From Euglena gracilis (lineage: Eukaryota > Euglenida > Euglenophyceae > Euglenales), in NCBI GenBank assembly GCA_039621445.1, contig CP154955.1, positions 50,931,384-50,995,383 of the forward strand: a stretch of DNA of 64,000 nucleotides. Reading direction: 5' to 3'. Position 1 is the first letter of the stretch, and each line of letters begins with the position of its first letter. Positions 1-12,700 of the stretch are shown one piece after another. Below the pieces are notes generated by a model. That model worked only from the letters and a program-made list of their open reading frames with translations, did not search any database and was not told the origin of the DNA. Position numbers and translations under genes: made by a program.

Positions 1-1506
1 CAGAGAGTGCTGACCCCACCAGCAGAAGGGACGGGAGGTGTCCACCACCCATGGTTCATCCATGAAATTTCTAAAGACCCTGTGGTCAGCCGCACCTGCA
101 AGGTGGCGGCGCCCTTCTTGTTAGGACATTGCAAGGAAAAGCATCAATGGTGCAGTTTTTTCTGTTTTGTACCCCCTTCACAAACAACCACCCCTGGTTG
201 GTTGCATTCAAGCGAACTTTCTTGGCGTCCCTGAAGGTCCAGAGGAGGTACCCTTCTCACTTTGTCCCGCGGATTTTTTTTTGTCGTTAACTGTTTGCCC
301 CATTTTCTGGTGCCTGGCTGTGTTTTTGAGCCTTGAAACTCTTTGTGCGGAACCAGAACAAAAAGGCTGAGGTGCAATCGTCTCACCATGTGCTCATTGA
401 ATGGTTATTCAGAACAGCCAATTCGAAGAGTGAATGGGTGAATGGTGGACAATGTCAGGATGCTCACAGCGATGAACGGGTGGCAAATGAGGATGAGGGC
501 GACAGTCTTCAATATTTTTTTGCATTGTTTTCTAGTTTTGAGACAGAGTTAAAGGTTTTCCGTTCTATCTTCAGTGAATCGACATTGTTGTCTAAATGGA
601 ATTTCTTCTGCTGCATATCAGCCCCCAAAAATATAAAATTTGAATGATGAACCCCCCAGCCCAGCACTTTGACCCAAGGGGATGTGGTTTATTATTCACC
701 CAGAGGTGGTGTGGGCAGGGAGGTCGGGTAATTTTTGACCCCCCCAAACTGACCCCCCCAGGGGTGCCTGCTCTGGGCAGGCACCTTAAAGCACAAGGCA
801 CCCTCCCTTCCTGTTTGGTTGTCCTCAAGAAGTCAGGGACGGTTATAAATGGTTTCATGCTCTGCACACCTGGATACAGCAGCGTATTGTGCGATTTTTT
901 TTTGGCTTGGGGAACAGATTTGTTGCTTGAGGTTTGGTGGTTGGGCTGGTTGGAGGGTTGAAGTGAGGGCAGTTCCAGTGGCTTCCAGTATGCGAGAGCT
1001 TTCTTTTGAAAAAGCAGCCTGATAACGAGGGCAAAGTATGCGGCTTTTGACCTTTTTACTCTTTACCTCCCTCTCTTCGCTGTCGATCCTGTTTGTGGGG
1101 TATTTCGACCGACGCTTTGTTCCCCTCGCAATGTGCCGCGACTTGTGATTTTTTTGCTCTTTTTCTTTATTACTTCTTTACAGCGGGGGGGGGTGCAACC
1201 ACATTTTTTTGTGCTTTTTGTGTGCTTTTTTTTACCTGATGAATTTTCATTTTTTGCAAGTATTTTTTCGCCTCAGAGAAGTTTCATATTTGTCCCAAAC
1301 TTTTCTGAGACAAAATTTTCAGTTTTGAATGCTTTGGTCAACAATTCGCATATTTTCAAAATCAGCACGCTCCCAAAATCTGGTCAACATAAACATGAAG
1401 GCATAAGAGCATAAGGAAAATTTTTCTCGTGAAGAGGTGAAACATTTTTTGCCTCGTCCTCTCCAGCAGAAAAGGGTGCATCCCATTGTTTTTTGTGTTT
1501 TTTTGA

Positions 1507-1588
1507 ACTTATTTATTACTTATTATAATATATATTATATATTTATAATTTTTATATATTTATTACTTATATAATATTTATTACTTAC

Positions 1589-1630
<42 letters not shown>

Positions 1631-1636
1631 ATTTTT
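1507..1636. repeat. A/T microsatellite
   Basis: TTATTACTTAT units grade into (AT)n at about 1592-1626. Confidence 0.9.
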
Positions 1637-2159
1637 TTTGTGTTGCGTTTCGAGGGTCTATGTTACCCCCCCCCCCCAGCACTGGAAGCAATTCAAGCAA
1701 AGCAAGTGTTCAAATGGAGAGTCTCCCCCACCAGGAGGGTGGAACTTTTTTGACCCCCCAGAGTTGAGCTCCCACCCTCCTTGTCAGGATTCGTCGGGTT
1801 TTTGAACACTGGAGGTGGGGTCCCGGCCACATCATTGGAAGGATGTACTCAATGGCAAATGGGGTGTTGCACATGCACAACATACCTATGCGGAAAAGCA
1901 ATCCTGTCTTTCCAAAATGCACCTCCTTTCACTGGTCCTTTGGAATGCATATCATCCCTGCTGACCTCCTGCCCAACCACCAGGTTGGTTGGGCAAAAAT
2001 CCGGTCCATAAGGGACGGGATTTTTTTTTATTAGTTAAGGAGTTAGTTAGTTAGTTAGTTCAAGAATTTTCAAAATTTTTCAGCCCAAATCCCCCGTTTT
2101 CCCGAAATTGGTGAAAACGGTGCCCAAAAAAAAATGTTGCCCAACCCCCCCCCCAAACC

Positions 2160-2470
2160 CCATTTTTTTCACACCTTCTAAAATTTCGACATTTCTCAAA
2201 ATTTTGATTTTGAGAGATTTTGGAAGCAAAAAAAATGCCATTGAAAATCCAAAGATTTCCAAGAAAAAAATGTCAGTAAAATTTGAATGTTCCAATATTT
2301 GGTCCCATTTTTTTGGACCCCCCTCCTAAAGACTAACAATTTCCAACCCTAAAATTTTGGAGATTTTTTTGGGAAAAATGTGATTTTCCATCAAAAAAAC
2401 CATGTATTTTGGGTACATTTTTCAAAAAAAATTTCCAAAAAATTTTCCCCGGCCAAAATTTCTTTTTCCT
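2160..2470 (+). repeat. AT-rich dispersed repeat, copy A
   Basis: Similar over ~300 bp to 16905-17215. Both contain TTTTTTTCACACCTTC, AAAAAATGCCATTGAAA and TTTTCCATCAAAAAA in the same order. Confidence 0.7.
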
Positions 2471-2653
2471 TATTTTTTGGTTGAAGTGTATGGGGACAGA
2501 ATTTTTTTTTGCTTAAGGACCGCCCTGCCAACCACCACTGATATTTGTCTCAAACCGGGGGTCATTGTGACAACTCGCCCCCTAAAATGGAGCATGTGCC
2601 TGGCAGGCACTTGGTGGCTGGCGTCGAAAACAAGGTCCCACAAAGCTCCAGCC

Positions 2654-3557
2654 CAGGCTTGTGCTTAGCCGGGTGCCCACCCCCCGTGGGGGGGTGGGTG
2701 CTAGGGGGCCAGGCTTGTGCTTAGTCGGGTGCCTACCCCACGGGGGGGATGGGCAGGTACCCCATAGCAGCCGATCCGACCCCCCCCCCCGGGGAGGTAG
2801 GGTTTTGGGGGGTGCCTGCCCCTATCAGGCACCCCCCTCCAATCCGAAGGCGCCGGGGACTCAGAAAATTCCATTTTCAATGAAAATTTTTTGGGTCCCC
2901 CCTGGACCCCTATCCCCCCGGGGGGGGTGTGCCTGCTAGGGGCAGGCACCCTACAGCACCCCCCCCCCCCCCCCCGGTTGGTAAGCACAAGCATGCTAGG
3001 GGCAGGCACCCCATGGCAACCGACCCCCCCCGGGGGGGTTGGGTTTTTGGGGGTGCCTGCCTGTAGCAGGCACCCCCCTCCGACCCCGGAAACGACCATT
3101 TTAAATGAATCTGGGTCCCCCCTGGGCCCCCCCCCCCTGGGGGGTCTGCCTGTTAGGGGCAGGCACCCCATCACCCCCCTCCAGACAATTTTTTAAGCAC
3201 TGTCCCCCCCCCCCCCGGGGGTGACTGACTGGATTTTTCAGAGTGACTGACTGGTTTTGGGCCCGGACCCCCTCCCCCCCCCTGGGGGGTCGGCCAGGGG
3301 TGGGCAAAAGTGGCTTGAGTGACCCCGGCGCCGAAGGCGCCAGGAAAGTTTTTTTGGCTTAAAATGGGCTAAAGTGACTGGAAAGTGGCCGTTTATTTGA
3401 GTGGCCACCCCCCCCCCCTGGGGGGTAGTGACTGACTGGCTTCCCCCAAAAAAGTGACTGACTGGTTTTTCAAAAAGTGGAGTACCCCCCCCCCCTAGGG
3501 GTCGGTAAAAAATTGCATGCCCCCCCCCCCCCCCCCCCGGTCGGTAAGCACAAGCAT
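2654..3557. mobile_element. Composite CAGGCTTGTGCTTA element with 9-bp flanking repeat
   Basis: Ends CAGGCTTGTGCTTA and TAAGCACAAGCAT are inverted. GCTCCAGCC at 2645-2653 and GCTCCGGCC at 3558-3566 flank it and look like a 9-bp target duplication. The empty site exists at 34246-34320, where the flanks are contiguous. The inside holds several monomers and a GTGACTGACTGG segment. Confidence 0.72.
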
Positions 3558-6517
3558 GCTCCGGCCACCTCCACGCACACAAACAAAAAGGGCCAGAGGT
3601 GAAAAACAGTGCCAGGCCAGAAGAAGGGATAAAAGGCACCAAACAAACAGCCACACTGCACAGGGGTAATTAAAACAACACCGTTCACCCCTGACTGGGG
3701 ATTTTTCTGAAGATCAGGCTCTCCAACCGGGGGAGGGGAGTGTTCACCCCCACCTTTTGAGCGCTTCACCTGTGTTCATAAATTGTCTTGCAATATTGGC
3801 AAACACCTCCTTCTGTCAGTTCACCTGCCTTGCTTTCTACAATAATGTCTTCTTCCCTGATTATTTCTTCAGTGAAGCCAAAGAAGCTCGAAAGAAATGG
3901 AAATAAATGCCATGTCTTCTGTAACATGACAACAGCAATCAAACGGTGCTGCCACTGCCTGCAAACAGAAGTTGGGGATGGAGGGGGGCTAAAACAGCAA
4001 AACTCACAAGAAGGCATCAACATCAAAGCTTTGAATATTTGTTGAGTGTTTTGGGGTACCTCATACAGGGGCAAAATGAATCTGGGATGGGCAGAAAAAA
4101 GCCAGAAGAAGCACAAGAGGTTTGGTGGACCCCTCCTTGGCAGGTTCCAAAAATGGCAAAAAAAATTGTTGCGGCGTGCAGTACCGGATAATGACAAATG
4201 CCCTTTTTGCTCGTTTTTGAGCACACTGCACTTTTTGATGATTTTTTGGTGTTTTCCACATAAAAAATGTTATGACAAAAAGTCATTTTCCCCTCAAATT
4301 TTCTGTATTTATGCATTATTTTTTGCATAATTTTTTTGCATAATTTTTCACATCCTTGCATCTTTTGGAGATTTTCCACTGTTTTGCACAACAATTTAAT
4401 TTTGTTTTTTTTAACTTAATTTTGTTTAATTTTATTTTTTTCCAAGAACTTCACTTTTTGTATGCATGTGTGTAGTATTTTTTTGTATTGCTGTCCCTTT
4501 CTTTTTGGGGAGGTGATCAGCAAATCGCGGATGACACCATCGGATGAACTTTTGTTGGTTTTGGCTTGGCACCTCTAACCAAGTTGACACCCTGTTGCCA
4601 TACTACTGTGTTATGTACGAGGCCGGAAACTTTGATATAGCATTCACCACTGAATGGAGACGTCGCTTTGACCTCCTCCTTTGTTTTTTCTCTTGAGGCT
4701 GTGGGCCTGCATAGAGGCAGGGGTGTGTTCTTTGGGGTTGGTAGTCGTGGCAACCCCGCGTTAACAGCACATTTTTCCGGAACATCGCTGGATGTCGTTG
4801 ACACCAGTGACCCGGAATATGCTGTTCTTTGGAAAGGGCGAGGGGAGGGGCAGCATTTCCTTAATGTGCCTTTTTTGCCTGCGGAGTGGTAAATCACCTC
4901 CATTTGTCTGTCCCCCGCCTCCTCTTCAGCAACCGAACGTGCTCTGGCTTTGCTTTTTGTATGTGGTGGGGGCCCCCTGCCCCCGGGGGTGCATCGTCCA
5001 GCTGCCCCTGGGTTGAAATGCAGCCAGTCCACCCAGGCTTTCCTCGGTCTCTTTTGGATTGCACAACGCCCTCAAACCCAATGCGCTGTGTTTTCAGATG
5101 CGTTTTTTGGACATTTTTTTGGTTCCGGGACCCGATTGTGGCACCGCTTTGTTCATTGTGGGAAGTCAGCCTGGCTGCGCCATGCGTGCCATTGGGATTT
5201 CTCAATGACTGCTGCCATGTGCAGCATTTTTCTGGTGCTGCTTTGTTGGCACAGTGGTGTGGCTGGTTTGTCACCCAGCCATTGGTGGTCTCAGTCTCAG
5301 CCGAAGAGCCCTACCTTGCACAGAAGTTCCAATTGTATCAAAGAAAAACCAGACCATTGGAAAGATTCAATGTTTTGGGAATGGAAGCTCAGAATTCTCT
5401 TTGTGGCTTTCTCCCTTCTTTTTTTATATGGTTTTGTTGAAACCCTGAAAGCATTTGTATTTTTTATTCAGGTAATTTTGTGTTTGATGCAAAGCATAGG
5501 TTTGCTTCTTTTTGGCAACATATTTTTAGGAACAGCATGCGCAAAAGCCTTGTGCTGCAAACTTTTAGGTTTTTTTTTAATCTGTTCTTTTGGAGTTTCT
5601 GGCCCGAGACCCGATGGCCCATGATTGTCACCAGCAGTCCAGCAGGGAATAGTTTGCTGACTGAAGTGGATGGCATTGACCCCGACGCTGCTTTGATGAG
5701 AGACCAGCTGATTGGGGTTTCTCTGTTTGATGTTTTAAACCTCCCACTTTTCAACGTTCAGGGACACGTTAGGGTTCGATAAAAGGAGGGCATACAGGGT
5801 TTAGGTGGGGTATGTCTCCCCCCCCCCCTGCACCGGAGTGGGGTCCGGACCCCCCCAGCCAAGGGGTCCAGACTGACCCCGGGGGTTCCTGCGACCCCCC
5901 CCACACGGTCAAGTTTTTCTTTCCCGCGCTTCGTGCCGATTTTTTTTTGACAAATTCTTGTCCAAAAAGTGCCCAGGGTGGCACTTTTGGCCATTTTGGG
6001 CACCCCCGGCCATCACCAGCTCTGGGGGGGGGTGGACAAGGTCCAGGTCCCGCTCACAAACAAGAGGAGGGGTGCAGGACAACTTTACAAGAAACCGTGA
6101 CCAAGTCCAGGGTTATGGTTTTCTGTGAATTTCTGTTTTTGCCTGTTTATGGAAAATCGTAAACCTCCCCCGCCGCATGACCTTTCTTTCGGGCCCCTAA
6201 ACGTTCACAGGAACTTGTAAAGTATCAGGGGTGGAATAACCACAGAATTATTTCGGAACAGCTTGAGACTCACCAATTCCCCAAGGGTGGCATTGATGAC
6301 AATGTGGGGGAGGGTGAGCAAAACAAAATGGCATTCAAAAATTTCCCACCCAGAATTTTAGCTTCAGACCGTTCAGATAACACGTGTCACTGTTTTAAAA
6401 TCAGAAATCTAACGTTCACAGTTTTTAAGCAGTCTTCTATTCTGCTGAAAATTGGCGGGAATCCCCTCCAGCCCCCAGGTCATTCAGCAAAACCAGTAAA
6501 GCCCCAGCCTGCCACAG

Positions 6518-6718
6518 TACCGGACGCCGGGCATCAAGGATGTCGACATGGAGGACGCGGAGGCGGAGCTGCAGGTGCGTTTCACCCATCCGGAGACCTG
6601 GGTGGGCCGGGCGTTGCAACGCGTGGTCGCCGACATGGCGCGGATGGAGCCCGCTGACATGGCAGAGCGGTTCTGGAACCTGGCGCGTGGCCAGTGGCCG
6701 TTGCAGCAGATGCACTGG
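6518..6718 (+). CDS. RAP gene exon (most 5' recognised)
   Basis: The exon opens after CCACAG at 6512-6517 and reads Y-R-T-P-G-I-K-D-V-D before an in-frame ATG at 6548. An in-frame TAA lies at 6497, so ATG 6548 could even be the start codon. The peptide holds a helical repeat (A-D-M-A-E-R-F-W-N-L-A-R). A GC donor at 6719 leaves phase 0, matching the next exon. The 3' limit is uncertain and another exon may lie before 8197. Confidence 0.62.
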
Positions 6719-9700
6719 GCTCAATTCTTCCCTTGAGTTCTTCCCCGCCCACCAGGGTTTTCCATTCAGCCCTGCCCACCCCCCGCCTGATTTCATGTGC
6801 CGCCCCATGTTGAATCTGACATGTTCTGAGCATTTCAAGCTGGTTGGTAAGTTGAAGAACCTCTGTGACCCATGGGGTGGAGCGCAGTTTTGTAGTTTTT
6901 TTGCCTTTTTTTTGTCTCCTGTTGCCCTCAGAGAAATGGTGGAAAAAATTCCTGGTGCCACGCGCTCTTTCCCCCTCACTTTAATTTGATTATTGGGTAT
7001 TTATCTGCATGATATTGCTCAATTCAGGCAAAGATGAATGACGATTTTTGCCAGGATTTTGGCCTTTTGACAGGATTTTGGCCTTTTGACAGGCCCAGAA
7101 CCTGAAGGCCCTTGGGCTCCAGGCTCTTGGGGGTGCAGACAATAGATTCATTCCACCTGTGTGGCCCCCCAGGGGGTTCGAGAGGCTGGACCCCCCCCAG
7201 GGGTGCGATGTGGATCAATCCTTCTGAAACTGGGTGGGAAACTCTTTCTACATTTTTTGTCTTCACAATAATAATCCCTGGTCCACCCCAGGGTCATCAA
7301 GTAATCTATGGTCCAGATCACCCCCTGCAGATTCCATCCCCCACACAGGTTCGAGGTTGAGTTTCGAGGGCCTCGGGCGTCCCACACTGCCTTGCCTGCA
7401 AAGGGAAGGGGATCAGGGTTGGGAATGGGGCTAGGGTTAAGATTTTGACGCTTAGCTGGACCTAACTGAAGTCACTTGGTGACTTCAGTTACCAAGCGAC
7501 AGTGACCTGGGTGACCCCGGTGACCCGGGTACCGGTGCATCATACTTCGGGGATCAGATCCTTCCTCCTTCTAGTGGGCCCCTTGGGGTCCCACTGGTAC
7601 CCCCCCCCCCCCCCCCCCATCATACTTCGGGGATCAGATCCTTCCTCCTTCTAGTGGGCCCCTTGGGGTCCCACTGGTACCCGCCCCCCCCCCCCTGTCC
7701 ACCGACCACCCCTATATACCGACCACCCCCCAGTCGGGGGATGCAGGTTGGGGGGGTGTACGCCCCCCCCCCCCCCCCCGGTCGGGGGTTGCAGGTGACC
7801 ACGAAAATTTTTTTCCCTCTCATGTGTTGCTTTGGGATAGGAAGCGAGGGTTTTACACGGTGTCTGCAGAATGAGTTGTCCACTTCCATTTTTGTTCCAC
7901 TTCGTCATGTGTATTGTACCATGGGATACCACCTGTTCTGACCTCCATACTGAGAGGCGCCGGTGGCAACCTCCTCCGTGATGAAATTGCACCTTTTTTG
8001 GCTTTTGGTTTTGATTTGGCCCCTAGTGGTACGACCACCCCCCCGGTCGGGTGCTGCAGGTTGGGGGGGGGTGTACGACCACCCCCCCTGGTCGGGGGTT
8101 GCAGGAACCCGGTCGGTGGACAAGGGGGGGGGGCGGGTATGAGGCATTTTATTTCCATTTATGAAATTCCTTTATTTCGGACCCGATTTTGTACAGCCTT
8201 GGGGGATGGTTCCCACCGTCTGGGCATTCGACCTGCCAAACAGGCGCTTAAAGCCCAGCAGGCGGACTCTGAAACAAGAGGAAGGAATTGCCGCCGAGTC
8301 TTGGAAGGCTTTCGCCCAGCCCCACATCATCCAGCTCTGTGAGCTGCTCAGTACGACTGCCAGCCGGTTCTGCCCAGCGGATGTGTGCCGGGTGCATGCA
8401 TCTCTTTACAGATTTTGCAGAGCCCCCCACCCCACTTGGCAGGACTGTGCACAACAGCGGTTTTCTTAAGCCGGTGGGGTCCCTGGTTCCTGCCAGCGAG
8501 CCAGCACCTCCCAGCCAGGCTGCGGACCCCCCCCCCCCGGGGTCCGCTGAAATGACGCCCAGCCCGCAGCCAGGCGAAGCTGGGCTAGACTGAAAAAATT
8601 TTTTCGTCCAATTTTGACGCGAATTGGCCGAAAATTTTTGGGAAAAAAGGTCAGAATTGGCCAAGGGGAATTTTTTAAGGCGTACATTTAAGGTTAAACA
8701 ATTTTGATTTTTAAGGTTGTTTAAAGGTTTTTTTCAGCATTTCTGAAATTTTTAAGGCGTCCATTTTCCGAGGGAAGTCCGGGCCATTCCCAGTCTGGTC
8801 CAAATTTAAAACAGTTGAACCCCATCTTGTCGGAAAGACAATGTTCCAGCAATGCCAGAAATCATTTTTTCCCCCTGAGTTGTCGCGTTTTTGCCGAGAT
8901 TTTTCAATTTCATTTTTGCTCGAAAGTCGAAAAAAATTTCCAGGACAAAATTTTTTTAAGGAAGGGAGTTTGGCCAAAATTTTTAAGGCGTTTGGAATTG
9001 GTCTTTTTGAGGGCATTTTTTGGGTTCCTGCCGAGTCCAGCTCCCAGCCAGCTGGGGGCCTTTAAAGATGCATGGCCGAGTGCTGGATGCGCTGGCCATT
9101 GCGACCGCCCAAGATCGGTGGTTTGGCCAATATTTGCGAGTCTCCACGGTGGTCCCAGTTCTTTGTGAGCGTCTTTCAAACCCTGAGGTGTGTTATCCAG
9201 TGCCTCTTAACGTCTCCCCAGCCGGTTTTTTGCTATGGCCAACTTGGTCCGGCACTCTGTTCAGAAACAAACAAGCAATGAATGGATGCACTGCCCAATT
9301 TTTTTTTGTGGTGTCTGCTTTTTTTGATTTTTTTGTGCGCTGTTCTTCCTTTCAATCGAAAGGAAAAGGGGTCCATGATTCTGTGATGCGTTTTAGAATG
9401 TCTGGGTGTGCGCGTTTTTGGAATGAATTAACTCCAAATCGTTGATATGATCATACCCCCATGTCCAACGAACACTCCCAGTTTGGACCCCAACTTTTCG
9501 CTTCTCCGTCATCATTATTCTTCTTTTTGTTGTTATGGACATTGTTTTTCGGATTTTATTGGAATTTTTTTTTCCAATCCCTCTTTCGATCCCATTTCCG
9601 AGGAATTTTCTGAACAGAGGACGGTCTCAATTTTGTGTCCACCCTTTGCCCTCGGACACCACCTCCGCCACAGGTGCTTGCCGACCTGTCTGCCGAGCAA

Positions 9701-12700
9701 GTGGCTCGCCTGGTGAGGTCCCTGGGCAAGCTGAAGGCCGCAGACACTGTGCTGTTGGGGCAACTCTCCGCACATCTGCAGTTGGAGGGCAACCTGGACC
9801 GCCTCCAGGCCGAGCACCTTGCCATGGTCCTTGGCGGACTCGCCCGGCTCAAGAGCACCGGCCAGGCTGGCTTTTTGCATTCTGACCTGTTGCCCGAGTG
9901 AAAGAATGCAGGTCAGACATCCATTTAGTGTTGCCCACCAGTGTGAGTCCCGGGAACTTGCCAGTGACCACACCACCTGAAATTGCTCTCCGGAGGCCTT
10001 TGCGAAGAACTTTAGAACCACTGGGGTGTAACTGGAGAGGTATTGTACCTCCCCCCCCCATGCCTAATGAACACCCTTGCCCAATGAACAGGGGGTGTTC
10101 AGAGTCTAGATTGTCACCATATACCTTATCTACACAGAAAACGTACCCCAATGAACCAAGCCCAATGAACACCCCCCAGTCGGACCGTCCAGATTGCCAC
10201 CTTAGTGTTCATTGGGCTTGGGGGGGAGGTATTTCGTAAGACAATCCCCGTTGGCCATTTGCAGGTTCAAGAGAGGGCAGAGCTTCTGGTATGCCAGTCC
10301 ATGCCGTGAGGGAGTGGTGCCCCTCCCCCAACCACAACAGTGGGGTGCAATTGATTCCCTTTGCTTGATCTACACTTCGCGGATTGATCTGGGGCTAAGG
10401 TCCACCAATGAGTGCCCAATGTTTCTGCAGATCAATCCACACCTCATAAAAATTTGTGGCCCATATATGCCCATCAAAAATATTTGTGACCCGGGAGCCA
10501 CACTGAATGGATGTCTGGTGCAGGTTTTGATGAAACCAAGGTGCAGGGTTTAGGTGGGAGCCAACAAATTGCATTGCGGTTGCATGCAGTGCAGAACCCA
10601 AGATGCAAGATAGAAAGTTGGATGTAAAATACAGTAAGAAAAGCGGTCCCAGCTGAAAGCATTGAAAGAACAACATTGACAGGTCCTTCCTGCTGTGTCA
10701 TTCCCAAAACTGTGCTTTGAGGGATTTAAAAAAATGCAATTAATTCACCAGAGGGAAAGTGGCTGGAGGAGCATACATTGGTTTGTATCCCCAATCCCAA
10801 TCCTGACCTCCATTTTCTCCAAGCGCATTGCAAGGTGTTCTGCAATTTTTTCAAAGGCAACCTGGTGCTGACTACAGACTACTTCGGGCAAAACAGAGGC
10901 TGGCTTTTGCCATACACTCTCTTGAATATTGCTGTCAAAGTGTTTTTGTTACACTCCTCACCTCAAGTTTCCATTGGTGTTTTATGAACACATTTGTTCC
11001 CTCCGAGAATTAGCATTGATAGATTGACATTATGTGACCCCCCAAATGAAATCACACAGTTGTCAAGCAGTTGTCGTCGTCCTCTGCGTGTGTGCTGTGT
11101 GAGCTCGGCTGCAACCTGTCACAGAATGCTGTATGGTGCCGAAATGGGGCCAAAAATGAGCTTTATGGTCTTTTTGGCAGTCAGTCTTGTGGAGTCAGGC
11201 TCAAGGGCCCCCAATTAGCCATTTTGCTTACCACGACGAAAAAGCCAATTTTTTTCCAATTGGGGGGGGACAGCCTGGGGGGGGGGGTTAGCCAAAGCAC
11301 TCCAGCCAGGCTTCTGCTGACCAGGGGAGGGGGTCGACTGCCAATCCCAGTGGACCCCAGGGGGTCTTTGCTGGTGGGAAATTATTCCCAATGAATGGTG
11401 TGAAGCGCTGGAGTACATGCACTTTCGCCACCACGAGCCCCCCCCCCCCACAGGGCACGGGGAGTCAGCCACACTGAGAGTCTATTCCGTGTCACCCCCG
11501 AACTTGTGATTGCCATGGTGGGCGAATCAGACGAGCCAGTCAGACGTCCTCTGCCGGCCTCTGGTCCCCATTGCTCAGCACGTGGCGGCACCCGCCGTGG
11601 CAAGCCAGTTCTCGGCGCAGTCCGTGGCCAACGCGCTGTGGGCCTTCGCCACGCTGCGATTCAGCAACGGCTGGAATCAGGCATTCACTTAATCTTTGTG
11701 TGACCCCCCCCGGGGGGGGGGATGTGTGGTGGGTTTTTTAAAAAGCGGGTGGGTGGGTTTGGGTCGCTGGACCCCCTCCCCCAGGCCAGGGGGATGGGGT
11801 ACACCATGGGTCTGCTCAAACCGGGTCAGAGGGCAGGGGAGGGCAGGGCTGGGGGGTTGATCACCAATTTTGGGTGATTTTGGGTGGATGAACCCCCCCC
11901 CCCCGTGGGTGGGTGTGTTGTGGGTGGCTGGGTTTTTGAAAAAAAATTGGTGGGTGGGTTTAGGCCGGAAAAAAGAGCCCACTCCCTCCCAGATTTGTGC
12001 TTAGTCGGGTGCCTACCCCACGGGGGGGGGTGCTAGGGGCAGGCACCCGTAGCACCCGATCCGACCCCCCCCCCCCGGGGGAGGGGGCAGGGTTTTGGGG
12101 GGTGCCTGCCCCTAGCAGGCACCCCCCTCTGACCCCGGCGCCTTTGGCGCCGGGGGCCCAGAAAAGGCCATTTTCAATGAAAATTTTCTGGGTCCCCCCC
12201 AGGACCCCTATCCCCCCCCTGGGGGGGGTGTGCCTGCTGGGGGCAGGCACCCTATATAGCCCTGGTTGGTAAGCACAAGCATGCCCCCTCCCCCAGGGGG
12301 TCACTGAGTGAATCTTTGGCTGGACCCTGAAGGCCCTGGTCGGCCAACTGGTCCGGGAGGACCTCGCTGGGACGTTCCGCCCCACCGAGTTGGCCTGCAC
12401 GGCGTGGGCGTTGGCCACCTTGCGGTTCAAGGTGTGTGGCGCCAACTGTCAGCGCTGGTGGCCTCCTGGGACAAGCCACAATGCCCCACCCCCATTCAGA
12501 GGTCAGGCAAGGTGCGGCAAACCCAGGGTTTCCTTTGGAAGCTGGGAGAAGCATGAAATTAATTTAAAAGAGGGTGTCCAGACCCCGGTTAGATGTATGA
12601 AGGTTTCGTGTCTGTTAATGGACAGCGATGAGCTTCGCTTCTTGCCCAGCTTGCTGTGATTTGGCCTCCCAAGTTTATGTGCCGGCCCCCTCGTTCCAGG

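Larger units (their letters stand above)
1..6517. other. No gene recognised
   Basis: Holds the microsatellite, the AT-rich repeat, the composite short element and a CAGGGTTYGAT fragment (5767-6010). ORFs here lack known motifs and run through homopolymers. The RAP gene's 5' end may lie here or further upstream. 5638-5720 reads open but shows no family motif. Confidence 0.5.

Noticed and set aside
3553-3665. Minus-strand peptide L-V-P-F-I-P-S-S-G-L-A-L conserved at 34320-34400
   Set aside because: Both places are copies of the same dispersed repeat, and the frame is not continued into any gene.
4517-5032. 171-codon minus-strand ORF
   Set aside because: No motif, no splice-consistent neighbours, and base composition like the surrounding spacer.
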